This document shows positions 12,101 through 19,311 of a stretch of 22,450 nt of DNA, piece by piece. The stretch is taken from positions 1 through 22,450 of the IMG/VR virus record IMGVR_UViG_3300044613_000737; one strand, given 5' to 3'. Below the pieces are notes generated by a model. That model did no database searches and was not told the origin of the DNA. It saw only the letters and a list, made by a program, of their open reading frames with translations. Each line of letters starts with the position of its first letter. Positions within the stretch are counted from its first letter, which is position 1. Position numbers and translations under genes: made by a program. Source of the stretch: a virus.

Positions 12101-12757
12101 ATGGCAACGGATAAAAAATCGTTTTTGCTCTATTGTGATTTAATACACACAGTTGACCAATTGACCAACGAACAAGCGGGTGACTTATTCAAACATATTT
12201 TGAAATATGTGAACGACCACGATCCGCAAACGGACAATGTAATTACACGCATTGCATTTGAACCAATCAAACAAGCATTGAAGCGTGATTTGTTGAAATA
12301 CGAATCAATCAGGCAGCGTAATTCCGAGAACGCACGCAAGCGATGGGATGCGACCGCATACGACCGCATACCAAATGATACCAAAAATGCCGATAATGAT
12401 AATGATAATGATAGTGATAATGATATAAAAGATAATAAAGGTGATTTGGTTAATTCAAAAAAAGAAATTAAGGAACAACAAGCCCCCCGCCCCGCGATGA
12501 AACCAGAATACGCAAATACATTTGATTTGTGGTTTCAATACAAACAAGAAAAAAGACAAGGGTACAAAAAGACGGGGATGGAACAATTTGTTAAGACAAT
12601 GGAATCACGATACACCGCAGAACAATTTGCAAAGTGTGTGGAGTATTCAATCACCCAAAATTATCAAGGTGTTTTTGAACCAAAAGATTTGAATAAAGCC
12701 GAACCCGTACCAACAAAACCAATAAAATACTTTAATATCGAAGATTATGACAAATGA
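12101..12757 (+). CDS. Replication initiator/helicase-loader-like protein (DUF6291-like N-terminus)
   Basis: A 218-residue protein directly upstream of DnaB. Residues ~6-75 (FLLYCDLIHTVDQLTNEQAG, then HILKYVND and AFEPIKQALKRDL) match the DUF6291 pattern found in replication proteins of Bacteroidota phages. Residues ~88-130 are an Asp/Asn/Lys-rich linker encoded by a GATAAT repeat. Residues ~135-200 form a helical DnaD-like C-terminus. Such proteins bind the origin and load the helicase. The last 11 bases overlap dnaB. The role follows from family resemblance and gene order. Confidence 0.75.
   Translation: MATDKKSFLLYCDLIHTVDQLTNEQAGDLFKHILKYVNDHDPQTDNVITRIAFEPIKQALKRDLLKYESIRQRNSENARKRWDATAYDRIPNDTKNADNDNDNDSDNDIKDNKGDLVNSKKEIKEQQAPRPAMKPEYANTFDLWFQYKQEKRQGYKKTGMEQFVKTMESRYTAEQFAKCVEYSITQNYQGVFEPKDLNKAEPVPTKPIKYFNIEDYDK
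12392..12436 (+). repeat. GATAAT hexamer array inside the initiator gene, possible origin element
   Basis: GATAAT occurs at 12392, 12398 and 12404, then GATAGT at 12410, GATAAT at 12416, GATATA at 12422 and GATAAT at 12431. The array is AT-rich and encodes the Asp-Asn linker of the protein. Some phages (lambda O being the best known) carry iterons within the linker of the initiator gene, so this could be an iteron or DNA-unwinding region. It might equally be plain microsatellite expansion in a disordered linker. Confidence 0.5.
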
Positions 12758-14000
12758 CATTGAGGAATATGTGTTAGGACAATTGTTGTTCTACCCACAG
12801 ACACGGGCGTTATTACCCCGTATGAAGGCGGATTGGTTTGAAACTTTATTGTATCGCAAAGCCATACGCAACATGATTACCAATTACCATGCAAATGAAC
12901 CCGTGGATTACATAACCACCACGGAAGGCATGACGGGAAAGGAACGGGTACAAATCATTGAAATTGGGCAGAATGTTCACGATGTGGCCAATGTAAGCCA
13001 GTACATCCCCAAGTTGGAACAAAAGTATTTGCACAAACAATTCATTGAACGATTGGGTAAGTTGGATTTAACCAAGGGTTTGAAGGAATTAATGGATGAC
13101 ACACAAACCATCATTGAATCAACGAGGTTTACAACCATTAACGACCCTGAATCCATCCACAAGATAAGTGCAAGGGCATTAGACAACATTACGGATGCAA
13201 TTGCAAGGGGTGAGCGGATCACGGGCAAAGCAACGGGGTGGGCTTCATTGGATAGAATTTTGGGAGGTTGGAACGCGGGTGATTTGATTGTGATGGCTGC
13301 ACGACCTGGAATGGGTAAAACGGCCTTGGCGTTATCACTGATTTACGAATTCTCAAAGTTGGGTGGGAAAAGTTTGATTATCAGTTTGGAAATGAGTTCC
13401 GAACAATTGGTAAAAAGATACTTTTCACTGATTACGGACATCATGAATTACAAGATTCGCAACGCATCATTGAACCAATATGAAGTGGAAAAACTTTGCC
13501 ATGCGGTCAATAATAGCGATGTGGAATTTTATGTGGACCAAGAACCAAACGCATCCATCCAACAATTGAAATCCAAAGCCAAAGTACACAAAGCCAAACA
13601 CGGGTTGGAACTTTTGGTCATTGATTACATCCAGTTGATGACGGGTTCAAAACAAAACCGTGAACAAGAAATTGCAGAAATATCACGCGGTTTGAAATTG
13701 TTGGCAAAGGAATTGAACATCACGATTATTGTTTTGGCGCAGTTATCCCGTAAACCCGAAGAACGCACGGACAAACGCCCATTGTTATCAGACATTCGGG
13801 AAAGCGGATCAATTGAACAAGATGCAGATGTGGTGATGTTTCCATTCCGCCCCGCAAAATACGAAGATGTACAACCCGAAATTGAGGATGCGGAATTGAT
13901 TATTTCAAAGAATAGGCATGGTGAGTGTGCCACCATCCAAACCACATACATTGGAAATCGGACACTTTACAAAGAAAATTTGATACCTAAACAATTTTAA
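12747..14000 (+). CDS. dnaB: Replicative DNA helicase DnaB
   Basis: A 417-residue RecA-fold helicase that unwinds DNA 5' to 3' at the phage fork as a hexamer. The N-terminal helical domain (~1-105) is followed by the ATPase domain. Walker A is ARPGMGKT (185-192), the catalytic Glu region is SLEMSSEQ (213-220), Walker B is LLVIDYIQLM (289-298), motif H4 is LLSDIRESGSIEQDADVV (346-363), and the KNRHGE arginine-finger motif is at 388-393. All are intact. The start overlaps the initiator gene by 11 bases, which fits a loader-helicase pair. It is slightly shorter than the ~450-470 residues of cellular DnaB. Confidence 0.97.
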   Translation: MTNDIEEYVLGQLLFYPQTRALLPRMKADWFETLLYRKAIRNMITNYHANEPVDYITTTEGMTGKERVQIIEIGQNVHDVANVSQYIPKLEQKYLHKQFIERLGKLDLTKGLKELMDDTQTIIESTRFTTINDPESIHKISARALDNITDAIARGERITGKATGWASLDRILGGWNAGDLIVMAARPGMGKTALALSLIYEFSKLGGKSLIISLEMSSEQLVKRYFSLITDIMNYKIRNASLNQYEVEKLCHAVNNSDVEFYVDQEPNASIQQLKSKAKVHKAKHGLELLVIDYIQLMTGSKQNREQEIAEISRGLKLLAKELNITIIVLAQLSRKPEERTDKRPLLSDIRESGSIEQDADVVMFPFRPAKYEDVQPEIEDAELIISKNRHGECATIQTTYIGNRTLYKENLIPKQF

Positions 14001-14011
14001 TAATAAAATAC

Positions 14012-14019
14012 TATATTTG
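14012..14019 (+). promoter_or_regulatory. -7 box of a Bacteroidota promoter
   Basis: TATATTTG, a full match to TAnnTTTG, 9 bases before ATG 14029, followed by GGACAAAT like the leaders at 10026 and 19304. No TTG is found at the expected 19-21 base distance, so it is probably weaker than the other promoters. Confidence 0.6.
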
Positions 14020-14028
14020 TAGGGACAA

Positions 14029-14337
14029 ATGAAACAAGAAACAAGAACGGTGGTTATTGAGTTGTTAACGCAATACCCCACATTTAGAGATTCGGACGAA
14101 CAATTGGTTGCATGGATTTGGGGTTTAGAAATGAACGCCAAGGGTTATTCAACTGGAACACTTCCAACACAAAAATTCTTACGCATTTTGGCGGATGGAC
14201 AATTAACATCAAGTGATTCAATTACACGGATGCGAAGAAAGGCACAAGAAGAACACCCCGAATTGCGTGGTTTGAAATACAACCAACGCCAAGACAGACA
14301 ATCATCAGTTAAAAAGGATTTGGGCTATGGACAATAA
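14029..14337 (+). CDS. Hypothetical early/replication-region protein
   Basis: A 102-residue, helical, basic protein. The N-terminal half resembles a small winged or helical domain (VVIELLTQYPTFRDSDEQLV, then WIWGLEM). The C-terminal half, SDSITRMRRKAQEEHPELRG, is a pattern common in a widespread small phage protein of unknown role. It has its own -7 box and overlaps the next gene by 11 bases. DNA binding is plausible given the basic helix, but this is inference. Confidence 0.75.
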   Translation: MKQETRTVVIELLTQYPTFRDSDEQLVAWIWGLEMNAKGYSTGTLPTQKFLRILADGQLTSSDSITRMRRKAQEEHPELRGLKYNQRQDRQSSVKKDLGYGQ

Positions 14338-14578
14338 ACAACAAACGGCAGTGGACATTCTATGTGGAAAGTTAGCAATGAAATTAGGAATACCACAAGC
14401 AATTACTTTTTACATAGACCATCAAGAGGAAATCAGAGAAGCCAAAGAAATGGAGAAGCAAAGAATTGAAACTGCATACAACAAAGGAACAGTTCATGGA
14501 ATTGATTATCCTGAAAGTACATTACCAATAACTGGTGAACAATACTACAACGAAACCTATGGAGGTGGTAAGCAATGA
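14327..14578 (+). CDS. Small protein, paralogue of the next gene
   Basis: An 83-residue protein with an N-terminal QTAVDILCGKLAMKLGI segment, a charged middle helix and the C-terminal motif EQYYNETYGG. The next gene product has QSSVEWFLDQLIEHRI and ends QFYNETYK, so the two are diverged duplicates. Proteins of this plan are frequent in Bacteroidota phages; the function is not known. It is coupled by an 11-base overlap upstream and ATGA downstream. Confidence 0.75.
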   Translation: MDNKQQTAVDILCGKLAMKLGIPQAITFYIDHQEEIREAKEMEKQRIETAYNKGTVHGIDYPESTLPITGEQYYNETYGGGKQ

Positions 14579-14817
14579 CAAACAATAAACAAAGTAGCGT
14601 AGAATGGTTTCTTGACCAATTAATTGAACACCGAATTATCATTGTTAATAAAACAACATACCAAGTAAAATATAAACACGAAATACTTTTAGAACAAGCC
14701 AAAGCAATACATAAGGAGGAAACTATAAAATTATATTATGCATACGAAGACTATGTATTGCGGGAAGAAGGTATTATAAAGACATTTGGTCAATTTTACA
14801 ACGAAACATACAAATGA
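14575..14817 (+). CDS. Small protein, paralogue of the previous gene
   Basis: An 80-residue protein sharing the overall plan of the upstream gene: a Q-x-(A/S)-V-(D/E) start, a Lys/Glu helix containing EILLEQAKAIHKEE, and the C-terminal FYNETYK. It starts and ends with ATGA overlaps. Base composition is clearly more AT-rich than in the virion genes. The function is unknown. Confidence 0.75.
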   Translation: MTNNKQSSVEWFLDQLIEHRIIIVNKTTYQVKYKHEILLEQAKAIHKEETIKLYYAYEDYVLREEGIIKTFGQFYNETYK

Positions 14818-15026
14818 TTAAAATAGTGGTACACGATAAGCAATGGTTCATTGACCGCATTGGAAAAAGAATTTACAGAGAAAACAATGTCTGTAATTGC
14901 GAAGTATGTACCACAGTTCACAAAAAAGGATTAATCATTACCGATGAGCAACACGCCAATTATTTATACGATTGTCAAGAATTAGATTTAATTTACTATG
15001 AAAACACCAATAGAAAGATTCGTTGA
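14814..15026 (+). CDS. Small Cys-motif protein, function unknown
   Basis: A 70-residue protein with CNCEVC near residue 27, which could bind zinc with a further Cys in YLYDCQ. The segment GLIITDEQHANYLYDCQELD looks conserved-type and suggests a small folded domain. It starts with an ATGA overlap; its last 29 bases overlap the next gene. No function known. Confidence 0.7.
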   Translation: MIKIVVHDKQWFIDRIGKRIYRENNVCNCEVCTTVHKKGLIITDEQHANYLYDCQELDLIYYENTNRKIR

Positions 15027-15168
15027 GTGGTTAGAAGAAAACCACCCCACCGCAGTACCAGGACCCGAAGTAATTCACCACCTCAAAAGATTAGAACAAA
15101 TGGACCAACAAATGGCATACAATGCGGGTTTCACAAAAGCCAAGTCATTGTACCTTGACGCTGAATGA
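14998..15168 (+). CDS. 56-residue protein, function unknown
   Basis: A short gene starting inside the end of the previous one and ending in an ATGA overlap with the nuclease gene. The product MKTPIERFVEWLEENHPTAV continues with a helical PGPEVIHHLKRLEQMDQQMA and a C-terminal YNAGFTKAKSLY. The internal pattern Gln/Met-helix then YNAGF recalls the linker of the paralogous proteins at 14327-14817. Coupling on both sides supports expression. Confidence 0.7.
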   Translation: MKTPIERFVEWLEENHPTAVPGPEVIHHLKRLEQMDQQMAYNAGFTKAKSLYLDAE

Positions 15169-15518
15169 AACATCTTGAAAGCCGTTTACAAGTCAACTGC
15201 GTTAAGTGGTTTCGGTTGGCATACCGCAAGTGGGCAAACCATTTGATTCATGTTCCCAACGGAGGATCACGCGATTTGCGAACGGCTCAAAGATTAAAAG
15301 CCGAAGGAGTATTGCCAGGGGTGGCCGACCTTGTGTTGTTCATCCCCAACAAAACACACCACGCGTTATTCATCGAACTTAAAATCAAACCAAACAAGCA
15401 AAGCACACACCAAAAAGAGTGGGAAAAGTTAGTCACTGCAATGAATTACGCCTATGTGGTTGTATATTCGTTTGACGATTTCAAATTACAAATAGAAGCA
15501 TACATTGGTAACACTTGA
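15165..15518 (+). CDS. VRR-NUC family nuclease
   Basis: A 117-residue single-domain protein of the PD-(D/E)XK superfamily. Visible motifs are E5 near the start, HVPNGGSRD (29-37), LKAEGVLPGVADLVLF with D55, IELKIK with E71 and K73, and Q83 in STHQKEWEKL. These are the VRR-NUC signature. Stand-alone VRR-NUC proteins are structure-selective or Holliday-junction-type nucleases in phages and probably act in replication-recombination or in clearing branches before packaging. It is coupled upstream by ATGA and overlaps the sigma-like gene by 14 bases. Confidence 0.93.
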   Translation: MKHLESRLQVNCVKWFRLAYRKWANHLIHVPNGGSRDLRTAQRLKAEGVLPGVADLVLFIPNKTHHALFIELKIKPNKQSTHQKEWEKLVTAMNYAYVVVYSFDDFKLQIEAYIGNT

Positions 15519-16113
15519 AGCCATAGCGAAACGGCACAACGAATGGTTGAAAATTGCCAAATACCTTGGGGCAACGGGTGATGAATCGGACGACATGGTA
15601 CAATCAATGTATCTCAAACTTGCAGAAATACAATTGGCGGAAGGAAATTTCACACGGCTAACAAACCACCACGGAACAATAAACACCATTTATCTTTTCA
15701 AAATGCTTCACAATGCGTTTATGGACATCAAACGAAGCCAAAAGAACACAATACCCCACCAAGACCATTTTGTTCCCGTAGAAAGCCCCGAAATGGCTGA
15801 AATGGCACATTCTGATTTAATGGGCGAGGTGAAGAACGCAATTGATGAACTCCGTGACTATGACCAAATGTTATTGGAACTCCATTTTGTGTATGGGCAT
15901 AGCATGAGGGAGATAGAAAAACGCACGGGGATTCCCACACATTCGGTGTTTAACTCCATCAAGAACGCCAAACAATTTATCAAACAAAGGACACAAAACA
16001 AATACAAGATATATGCAGAAGAAAAAAGACACACGGAAACAGTTTACCGAATCACGACCATCCATCGGACTGGGGGATACGATTCAGAAGGTAACGAAGG
16101 CCACGGGGATTGA
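15505..16113 (+). CDS. Phage sigma factor-like protein (sigma-70 family, TTG start)
   Basis: A 202-residue protein with the two-domain plan of small sigma factors. Residues ~10-80 resemble region 2 (DESDDMVQSMYLKLAE, then LFKMLHNAFMDIKR), and residues ~110-165 resemble region 4 with an HTH (DYDQMLLELHFVYGHSMREI, GIPTHSVFNSIKNAK). The only start giving a complete region 2 is TTG 15505; upstream the frame is closed at 15493-15495. It probably directs host RNA polymerase to phage promoters, perhaps the GTTTTATAG sites. Its C-terminal 34 codons overlap the next gene. Confidence 0.8.
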   Translation: MVTLEAIAKRHNEWLKIAKYLGATGDESDDMVQSMYLKLAEIQLAEGNFTRLTNHHGTINTIYLFKMLHNAFMDIKRSQKNTIPHQDHFVPVESPEMAEMAHSDLMGEVKNAIDELRDYDQMLLELHFVYGHSMREIEKRTGIPTHSVFNSIKNAKQFIKQRTQNKYKIYAEEKRHTETVYRITTIHRTGGYDSEGNEGHGD

Positions 16114-16420
16114 AACTATTGTCAAGTGGTTGAACTCGGAAGATTGCGGATGCGATGCCCGTAAACACAAATTAAACAAGATATTCCCAAATCGCAAACC
16201 ATTGTGCATGACGGAGGGTGAATATGATTGGTTTACACATTTCAAGACCATAAATTCCACCACCTTATCACCGATGGAAGCGGACCACCTATCCAAAATG
16301 TGGTCAAGGATATTTCAAAGCAAAAGAATTTACAAGCCGTGTACTTGCAACCCAAAGGCATGGCAAACCATGATAAATGAATTGACACAAGTGTATGAAA
16401 CTTATCAAGTGCAAGAATGA
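16013..16420 (+). CDS. Cys-rich protein following the sigma-like factor, function unknown
   Basis: A 135-residue protein. Residues ~17-70 carry GLGDTIQKVTKATGIETIVK, then EDCGCDARKHKLNKIFPNRK and PLCMTEGEY. The C-terminal half has CTCNPKAW. The Cys clusters CGC...C...CTC could form a zinc site. Proteins of this outline accompany phage sigma factors in Bacteroidota phages, so it may be a transcription partner, but no function is established. It overlaps the sigma-like gene by 101 bases in a different frame, an unusually long overlap for this genome. Confidence 0.75.
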   Translation: MQKKKDTRKQFTESRPSIGLGDTIQKVTKATGIETIVKWLNSEDCGCDARKHKLNKIFPNRKPLCMTEGEYDWFTHFKTINSTTLSPMEADHLSKMWSRIFQSKRIYKPCTCNPKAWQTMINELTQVYETYQVQE

Positions 16421-16610
16421 ATGTGAAGTTTGTGACCATTACAAAGTAAGCACAGAAGAAAAAATCAACCCCACTGGACCACACATAGATTCCAATTTGA
16501 TTTATATTTGTGATAAGTGCAAAGTTAGGTTTGCGGATCGTGAACGATGGGGCGAATGGTTAAAACAAATTAGGCAACTCAATGCAGAAACACACACGGA
16601 TATATCTTGA
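16395..16610 (+). CDS. Small zinc-finger-like protein
   Basis: A 71-residue protein with CKNECEVC near the N-terminus and CDKC at residues ~39-42, a likely four-Cys zinc-binding ribbon. Basic and aromatic residues follow. It overlaps the previous gene by 26 bases and the HNH gene by 29 bases. The role is unknown; small zinc ribbons in phages often contact nucleic acid or RNA polymerase. Confidence 0.7.
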   Translation: MKLIKCKNECEVCDHYKVSTEEKINPTGPHIDSNLIYICDKCKVRFADRERWGEWLKQIRQLNAETHTDIS

Positions 16611-16833
16611 TTACTTTGGATACGATACAAGCGATTGGATTGGTTGCGAAGTTCCTGATTGTGGAAAGCAATGTGTGGATGTACACCACCTTATTCCAAG
16701 GTCAAAAGGAGGCAAGGACACGATTGAAAACCTTATGGGGTTATGCCGTGATTGTCACCATGAAGTACACTTTGGAACGAAATTGAAAAACGAATATCTG
16801 ATAACAGTACACCAAATAAATATGCACAAATGA
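16582..16833 (+). CDS. HNH endonuclease
   Basis: An 83-residue single-domain HNH nuclease. Two zinc-binding pairs are C22/C27 (CEVPDC) and C55/C58 (CRDC). The active-site pattern is VDVHHLIPRSKGGKDTIENL with H35/H36 and N50, then H59 or H63 in CHHEVHFG. All key residues are intact. HNH proteins encoded close to terminase genes can assist packaging cleavage in cos-type phages; here the terminase genes lie ~1 kb downstream, so that role or homing/recombination is possible. It is coupled to the ParB-like gene by ATGA. Confidence 0.92.
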   Translation: MQKHTRIYLDYFGYDTSDWIGCEVPDCGKQCVDVHHLIPRSKGGKDTIENLMGLCRDCHHEVHFGTKLKNEYLITVHQINMHK

Positions 16834-17336
16834 TTGAAGCGTACAATATAAACGACATTCATCCCAACGATGCGAATCCAAGGTTCATCAAAGACCACAA
16901 GTTTGAACAGTTGGTAAAGTCAATAAGGGAATTCCCCGACATGACGATGGTTCGCCCATTGATAATCAACCAAGACAATATGATTTTGGGTGGCAACCAA
17001 AGATTTATGGCAATGAAAGAACTTGGGTTTACAACCGTACCTTGCCAAAAAGTTGATTGGAGTGCAGAACGCCAAAGAGAATTTTTAATCCGCGACAACA
17101 CCAATTACGGATCGTGGGATTGGGATGCACTTGCCAACGATTTTGATGCGGACGATTTGGAAGATTGGGGATTGGAACTACCAAAAGTTATTGACGAAGT
17201 GGAGGATAAACCAAAGATTGATACCCAAAAAATTACATTGGAATACACACCCGATGAATACAATCAAGTAAAAAAAGCATTACAAAAAATAGCATCAACC
17301 CCCGAACAAGCAGTTTGGAAATTATTAGAACTATGA
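16830..17336 (+). CDS. ParB N-terminal-domain (ParB/sulfiredoxin-like) protein
   Basis: A 168-residue protein. Residues ~8-105 form a ParB/Srx fold with HPNDANPRFI near the start and DNMILGGNQRFMAMKELG (49-66), the nucleotide-binding motif of the family. RDNTNYGSWDWDALANDF is typical of phage members often linked to DNA methylases. There is no ParB HTH or dimerisation domain, so chromosome partition is unlikely. Proposed roles in phages are CTP/ATP-dependent nuclease or a companion of DNA modification. It is coupled to the neighbours by ATGA on both sides. Confidence 0.88.
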   Translation: MIEAYNINDIHPNDANPRFIKDHKFEQLVKSIREFPDMTMVRPLIINQDNMILGGNQRFMAMKELGFTTVPCQKVDWSAERQREFLIRDNTNYGSWDWDALANDFDADDLEDWGLELPKVIDEVEDKPKIDTQKITLEYTPDEYNQVKKALQKIASTPEQAVWKLLEL

Positions 17337-17506
17337 AAGCATGGAGAGAAACCCGCGACACCATACCACATGACCAAGTGTGGGTATTAATTGACACCAA
17401 AGAGGTTGCTTATATTTTAGACGGGCAATGGTATTTGTCACATGATGATTCACCAATCAATGCACCCTATATGTGGATGCCTATTCCCCTTTTACCAAAT
17501 GATTAA
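17333..17506 (+). CDS. Small DUF551-like protein
   Basis: ATG 17333 is chosen for its ATGA overlap with the ParB-like stop. The 57-residue product has a Val/Trp-rich first strand (DQVWVLIDTKEVAYILDGQW) and ends in the pattern MWMPIPLLPND, which resembles DUF551 proteins found in many phages. The function is unknown. Confidence 0.7.
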   Translation: MKAWRETRDTIPHDQVWVLIDTKEVAYILDGQWYLSHDDSPINAPYMWMPIPLLPND

Positions 17507-17508
17507 TC

Positions 17509-17760
17509 ATGTGGGTAGTCAAGTACACAACGGGAACTTATGACGATTTTATGCGTCACAATATATTTGTGACTAAAAATGAAGAATTGGCAAAAGCGTA
17601 TGTTGAAAAACACAATAAGGTATTAACGAAATGGCAGAAGTATTGGGAACAATTTGAAAACGAAGATGATTGGATGGAAGACCCAACAAAAGATTGGAAT
17701 CGGTGGTATCAAATTGTAAATAGAAATGAGGCATACTACGATAAAATTGATGTCAGATAA
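17509..17760 (+). CDS. Small acidic, Trp-rich protein, function unknown
   Basis: An 83-residue soluble protein that starts two bases after the previous stop. The N-terminus MWVVKYTTGTYDDF is followed by a helix (NEELAKAYVEKHNKVLTKWQ) and a Trp/Asp-rich part. Small proteins of this look are common in Bacteroidota phages. No domain of known function. Confidence 0.75.
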   Translation: MWVVKYTTGTYDDFMRHNIFVTKNEELAKAYVEKHNKVLTKWQKYWEQFENEDDWMEDPTKDWNRWYQIVNRNEAYYDKIDVR

Positions 17761-17782
17761 TTAGCAAATAATTAGTAAACAC

Positions 17783-18106
17783 ATGGAAAACAAAGATTAT
17801 TTAATTCCTGCACAACCTGGTGAAGTACGCAACCCCAACGGCAGACCAAAGGGAAGCAAGAACCGAAGCACCATCGCACGGAAATGGTTAGAGGTAATGC
17901 AAGAAAGCAAAAACCCCATCACGGGTGAATTGGAAAAACTATCCCAAGAAGATTTAATAACCCTTGCAATGATACACAAGGCAAGGAAAGGTGATGTCGG
18001 CGCGTACAAACAATTGATGGATTCGGGATTTGGTATGCCCACCCAACAAATTGATGTCACCACTGAAAAGCCAATCTTCAATGGTATTGACTTGGATGTG
18101 AAATAA
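17783..18106 (+). CDS. Terminase small subunit candidate
   Basis: A 107-residue protein immediately upstream of the large terminase (TAATG overlap). The N-terminus contains AQPGEVRNPNGRPKGSKNRS, a basic, AT-hook-like segment seen in small terminases of the DUF5681 type. A helical region (~residues 28-85) follows with LEKLSQEDLITLAMIHKARK. Such proteins recognise the phage packaging site and regulate the large subunit. The first-position coupling to terL supports the call strongly. Confidence 0.82.
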   Translation: MENKDYLIPAQPGEVRNPNGRPKGSKNRSTIARKWLEVMQESKNPITGELEKLSQEDLITLAMIHKARKGDVGAYKQLMDSGFGMPTQQIDVTTEKPIFNGIDLDVK

Positions 18107-19263
18107 TGCTTCAAAGAACCACCGCCCAAACCAAGATTTCACAACTGCGAAAGCGGGTTAGAATTGTGCGCGGTGGAACATCCAGTTCAAAAACATTCAG
18201 TATTATTCCCATGCTTATCACATACGCGGTGCAAAACCCAAAGTGTGAAATAAGCGTTGTATCAGAAACCATCCCGCATTTGCGAAGGGGTGCAATCCGT
18301 GACTTTCTTAAAATCATGGACATGGTGGGAATGTATGACCCAAACAAGTGGAACAAATCTTCACTCACTTATACATTCTCAAATGATTCATACATTGAAT
18401 TCTTTTCTGCGGATCAACCACAAAAGTTGAGGGGTGCAAGGCGTGATGTTCTATTCGTTAACGAGTGCAACAACATAGATTGGGAATCGTACTACCAAAT
18501 GGCAATCCGTACCCGTAAATTCATTTATTTGGATTACAACCCAGTGGCGGAGTTTTGGGTGGATAGCGAATTGGTAAACGACCCTGATGCAGAGATGATT
18601 GTACTAACATACAAAGACAATGAAGCGTTGGACAAATCCATTGTGGCAGAAATTGAAAAGGCACGGGATAGGGCAGAAACATCAAACTATTGGCGTAATT
18701 GGTGGAAAGTATATGGGTTAGGTGAGATTGGAAACCTACAAGGGGTTATCTTTTCCAATTGGCAAACCATTGACAAGATTCCCGAAGATGCAAGGTTACT
18801 TGGTTGTGGTGTGGATTTCGGTTATACAAACGACCCTACGGCAATTGTGGCCGTATATGAGTACAATGGCCAACGAATCGTTGATGAAGTCGCATATCGC
18901 ACGGGGATGCTTAATTCGGATATTGCAAAGGCATTACCCAACTTTGTGCCAGTGTATGCGGATAGCGCAGAACCAAAGTCAATTGATGAAATACGCAGAT
19001 ACGGCATCAGAATAAAAGGAGTGACCAAGGGAAAGGATTCAATCAACTATGGAATCCAAATCATGCAATCACAATCGTATTTGGTCACATCCACATCCAC
19101 AAACCTAATTAAAGAACTACGAAATTATTGTTGGGATACTGATGCCCAAGGGCGCACAATGAACACACCAACGGGTACAGAACACGGAATTGACAGTTGG
19201 AGGTATCACGAAATGATGGCACTTGGGATTCGTGGGAACTACGGTCAATATGATATTAGATAA
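18106..19263 (+). CDS. terL: Terminase large subunit
   Basis: A 385-residue packaging ATPase/nuclease. The ATPase domain has Walker A RGGTSSSKT (22-30) and Walker B DVLFVNE (114-120, catalytic E120). The RNase H-like nuclease has acidic residues D237 in GVDFGYTNDP, D286 in VYADSAEPK and D363 in HGIDSWRYH. All key residues are present, so it should pump DNA and cut concatemers. It is shorter than many TerL proteins (often 420-550 residues), mainly because of a compact N-terminus and linker. It lies over 13 kb downstream of portal and capsid in this window's order, instead of beside them. Confidence 0.97.
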   Translation: MLQRTTAQTKISQLRKRVRIVRGGTSSSKTFSIIPMLITYAVQNPKCEISVVSETIPHLRRGAIRDFLKIMDMVGMYDPNKWNKSSLTYTFSNDSYIEFFSADQPQKLRGARRDVLFVNECNNIDWESYYQMAIRTRKFIYLDYNPVAEFWVDSELVNDPDAEMIVLTYKDNEALDKSIVAEIEKARDRAETSNYWRNWWKVYGLGEIGNLQGVIFSNWQTIDKIPEDARLLGCGVDFGYTNDPTAIVAVYEYNGQRIVDEVAYRTGMLNSDIAKALPNFVPVYADSAEPKSIDEIRRYGIRIKGVTKGKDSINYGIQIMQSQSYLVTSTSTNLIKELRNYCWDTDAQGRTMNTPTGTEHGIDSWRYHEMMALGIRGNYGQYDIR

Positions 19264-19268
19264 ATAAA

Positions 19269-19299
19269 TTGTTTATTTCGTGTGGGTTTCATATATTTG
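19269..19299 (+). promoter_or_regulatory. Bacteroidota sigma-A promoter for the methyltransferase unit
   Basis: A -33 TTG (19269-19271), 20-base spacer, -7 TATATTTG (19292-19299), followed by AAAGACAAATA just before ATG 19312. The leader is nearly identical to that of the promoter at 9990-10021. Confidence 0.85.
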
Positions 19300-19311
19300 C
19301 AAAGACAAATA

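Noticed and set aside
16830-17336. Plasmid-type partition system based on the ParB-like gene
   Set aside because: There is no ParA-like ATPase, no ParB HTH domain and no centromere-like repeats; the short ParB/Srx-type phage protein is a better match.
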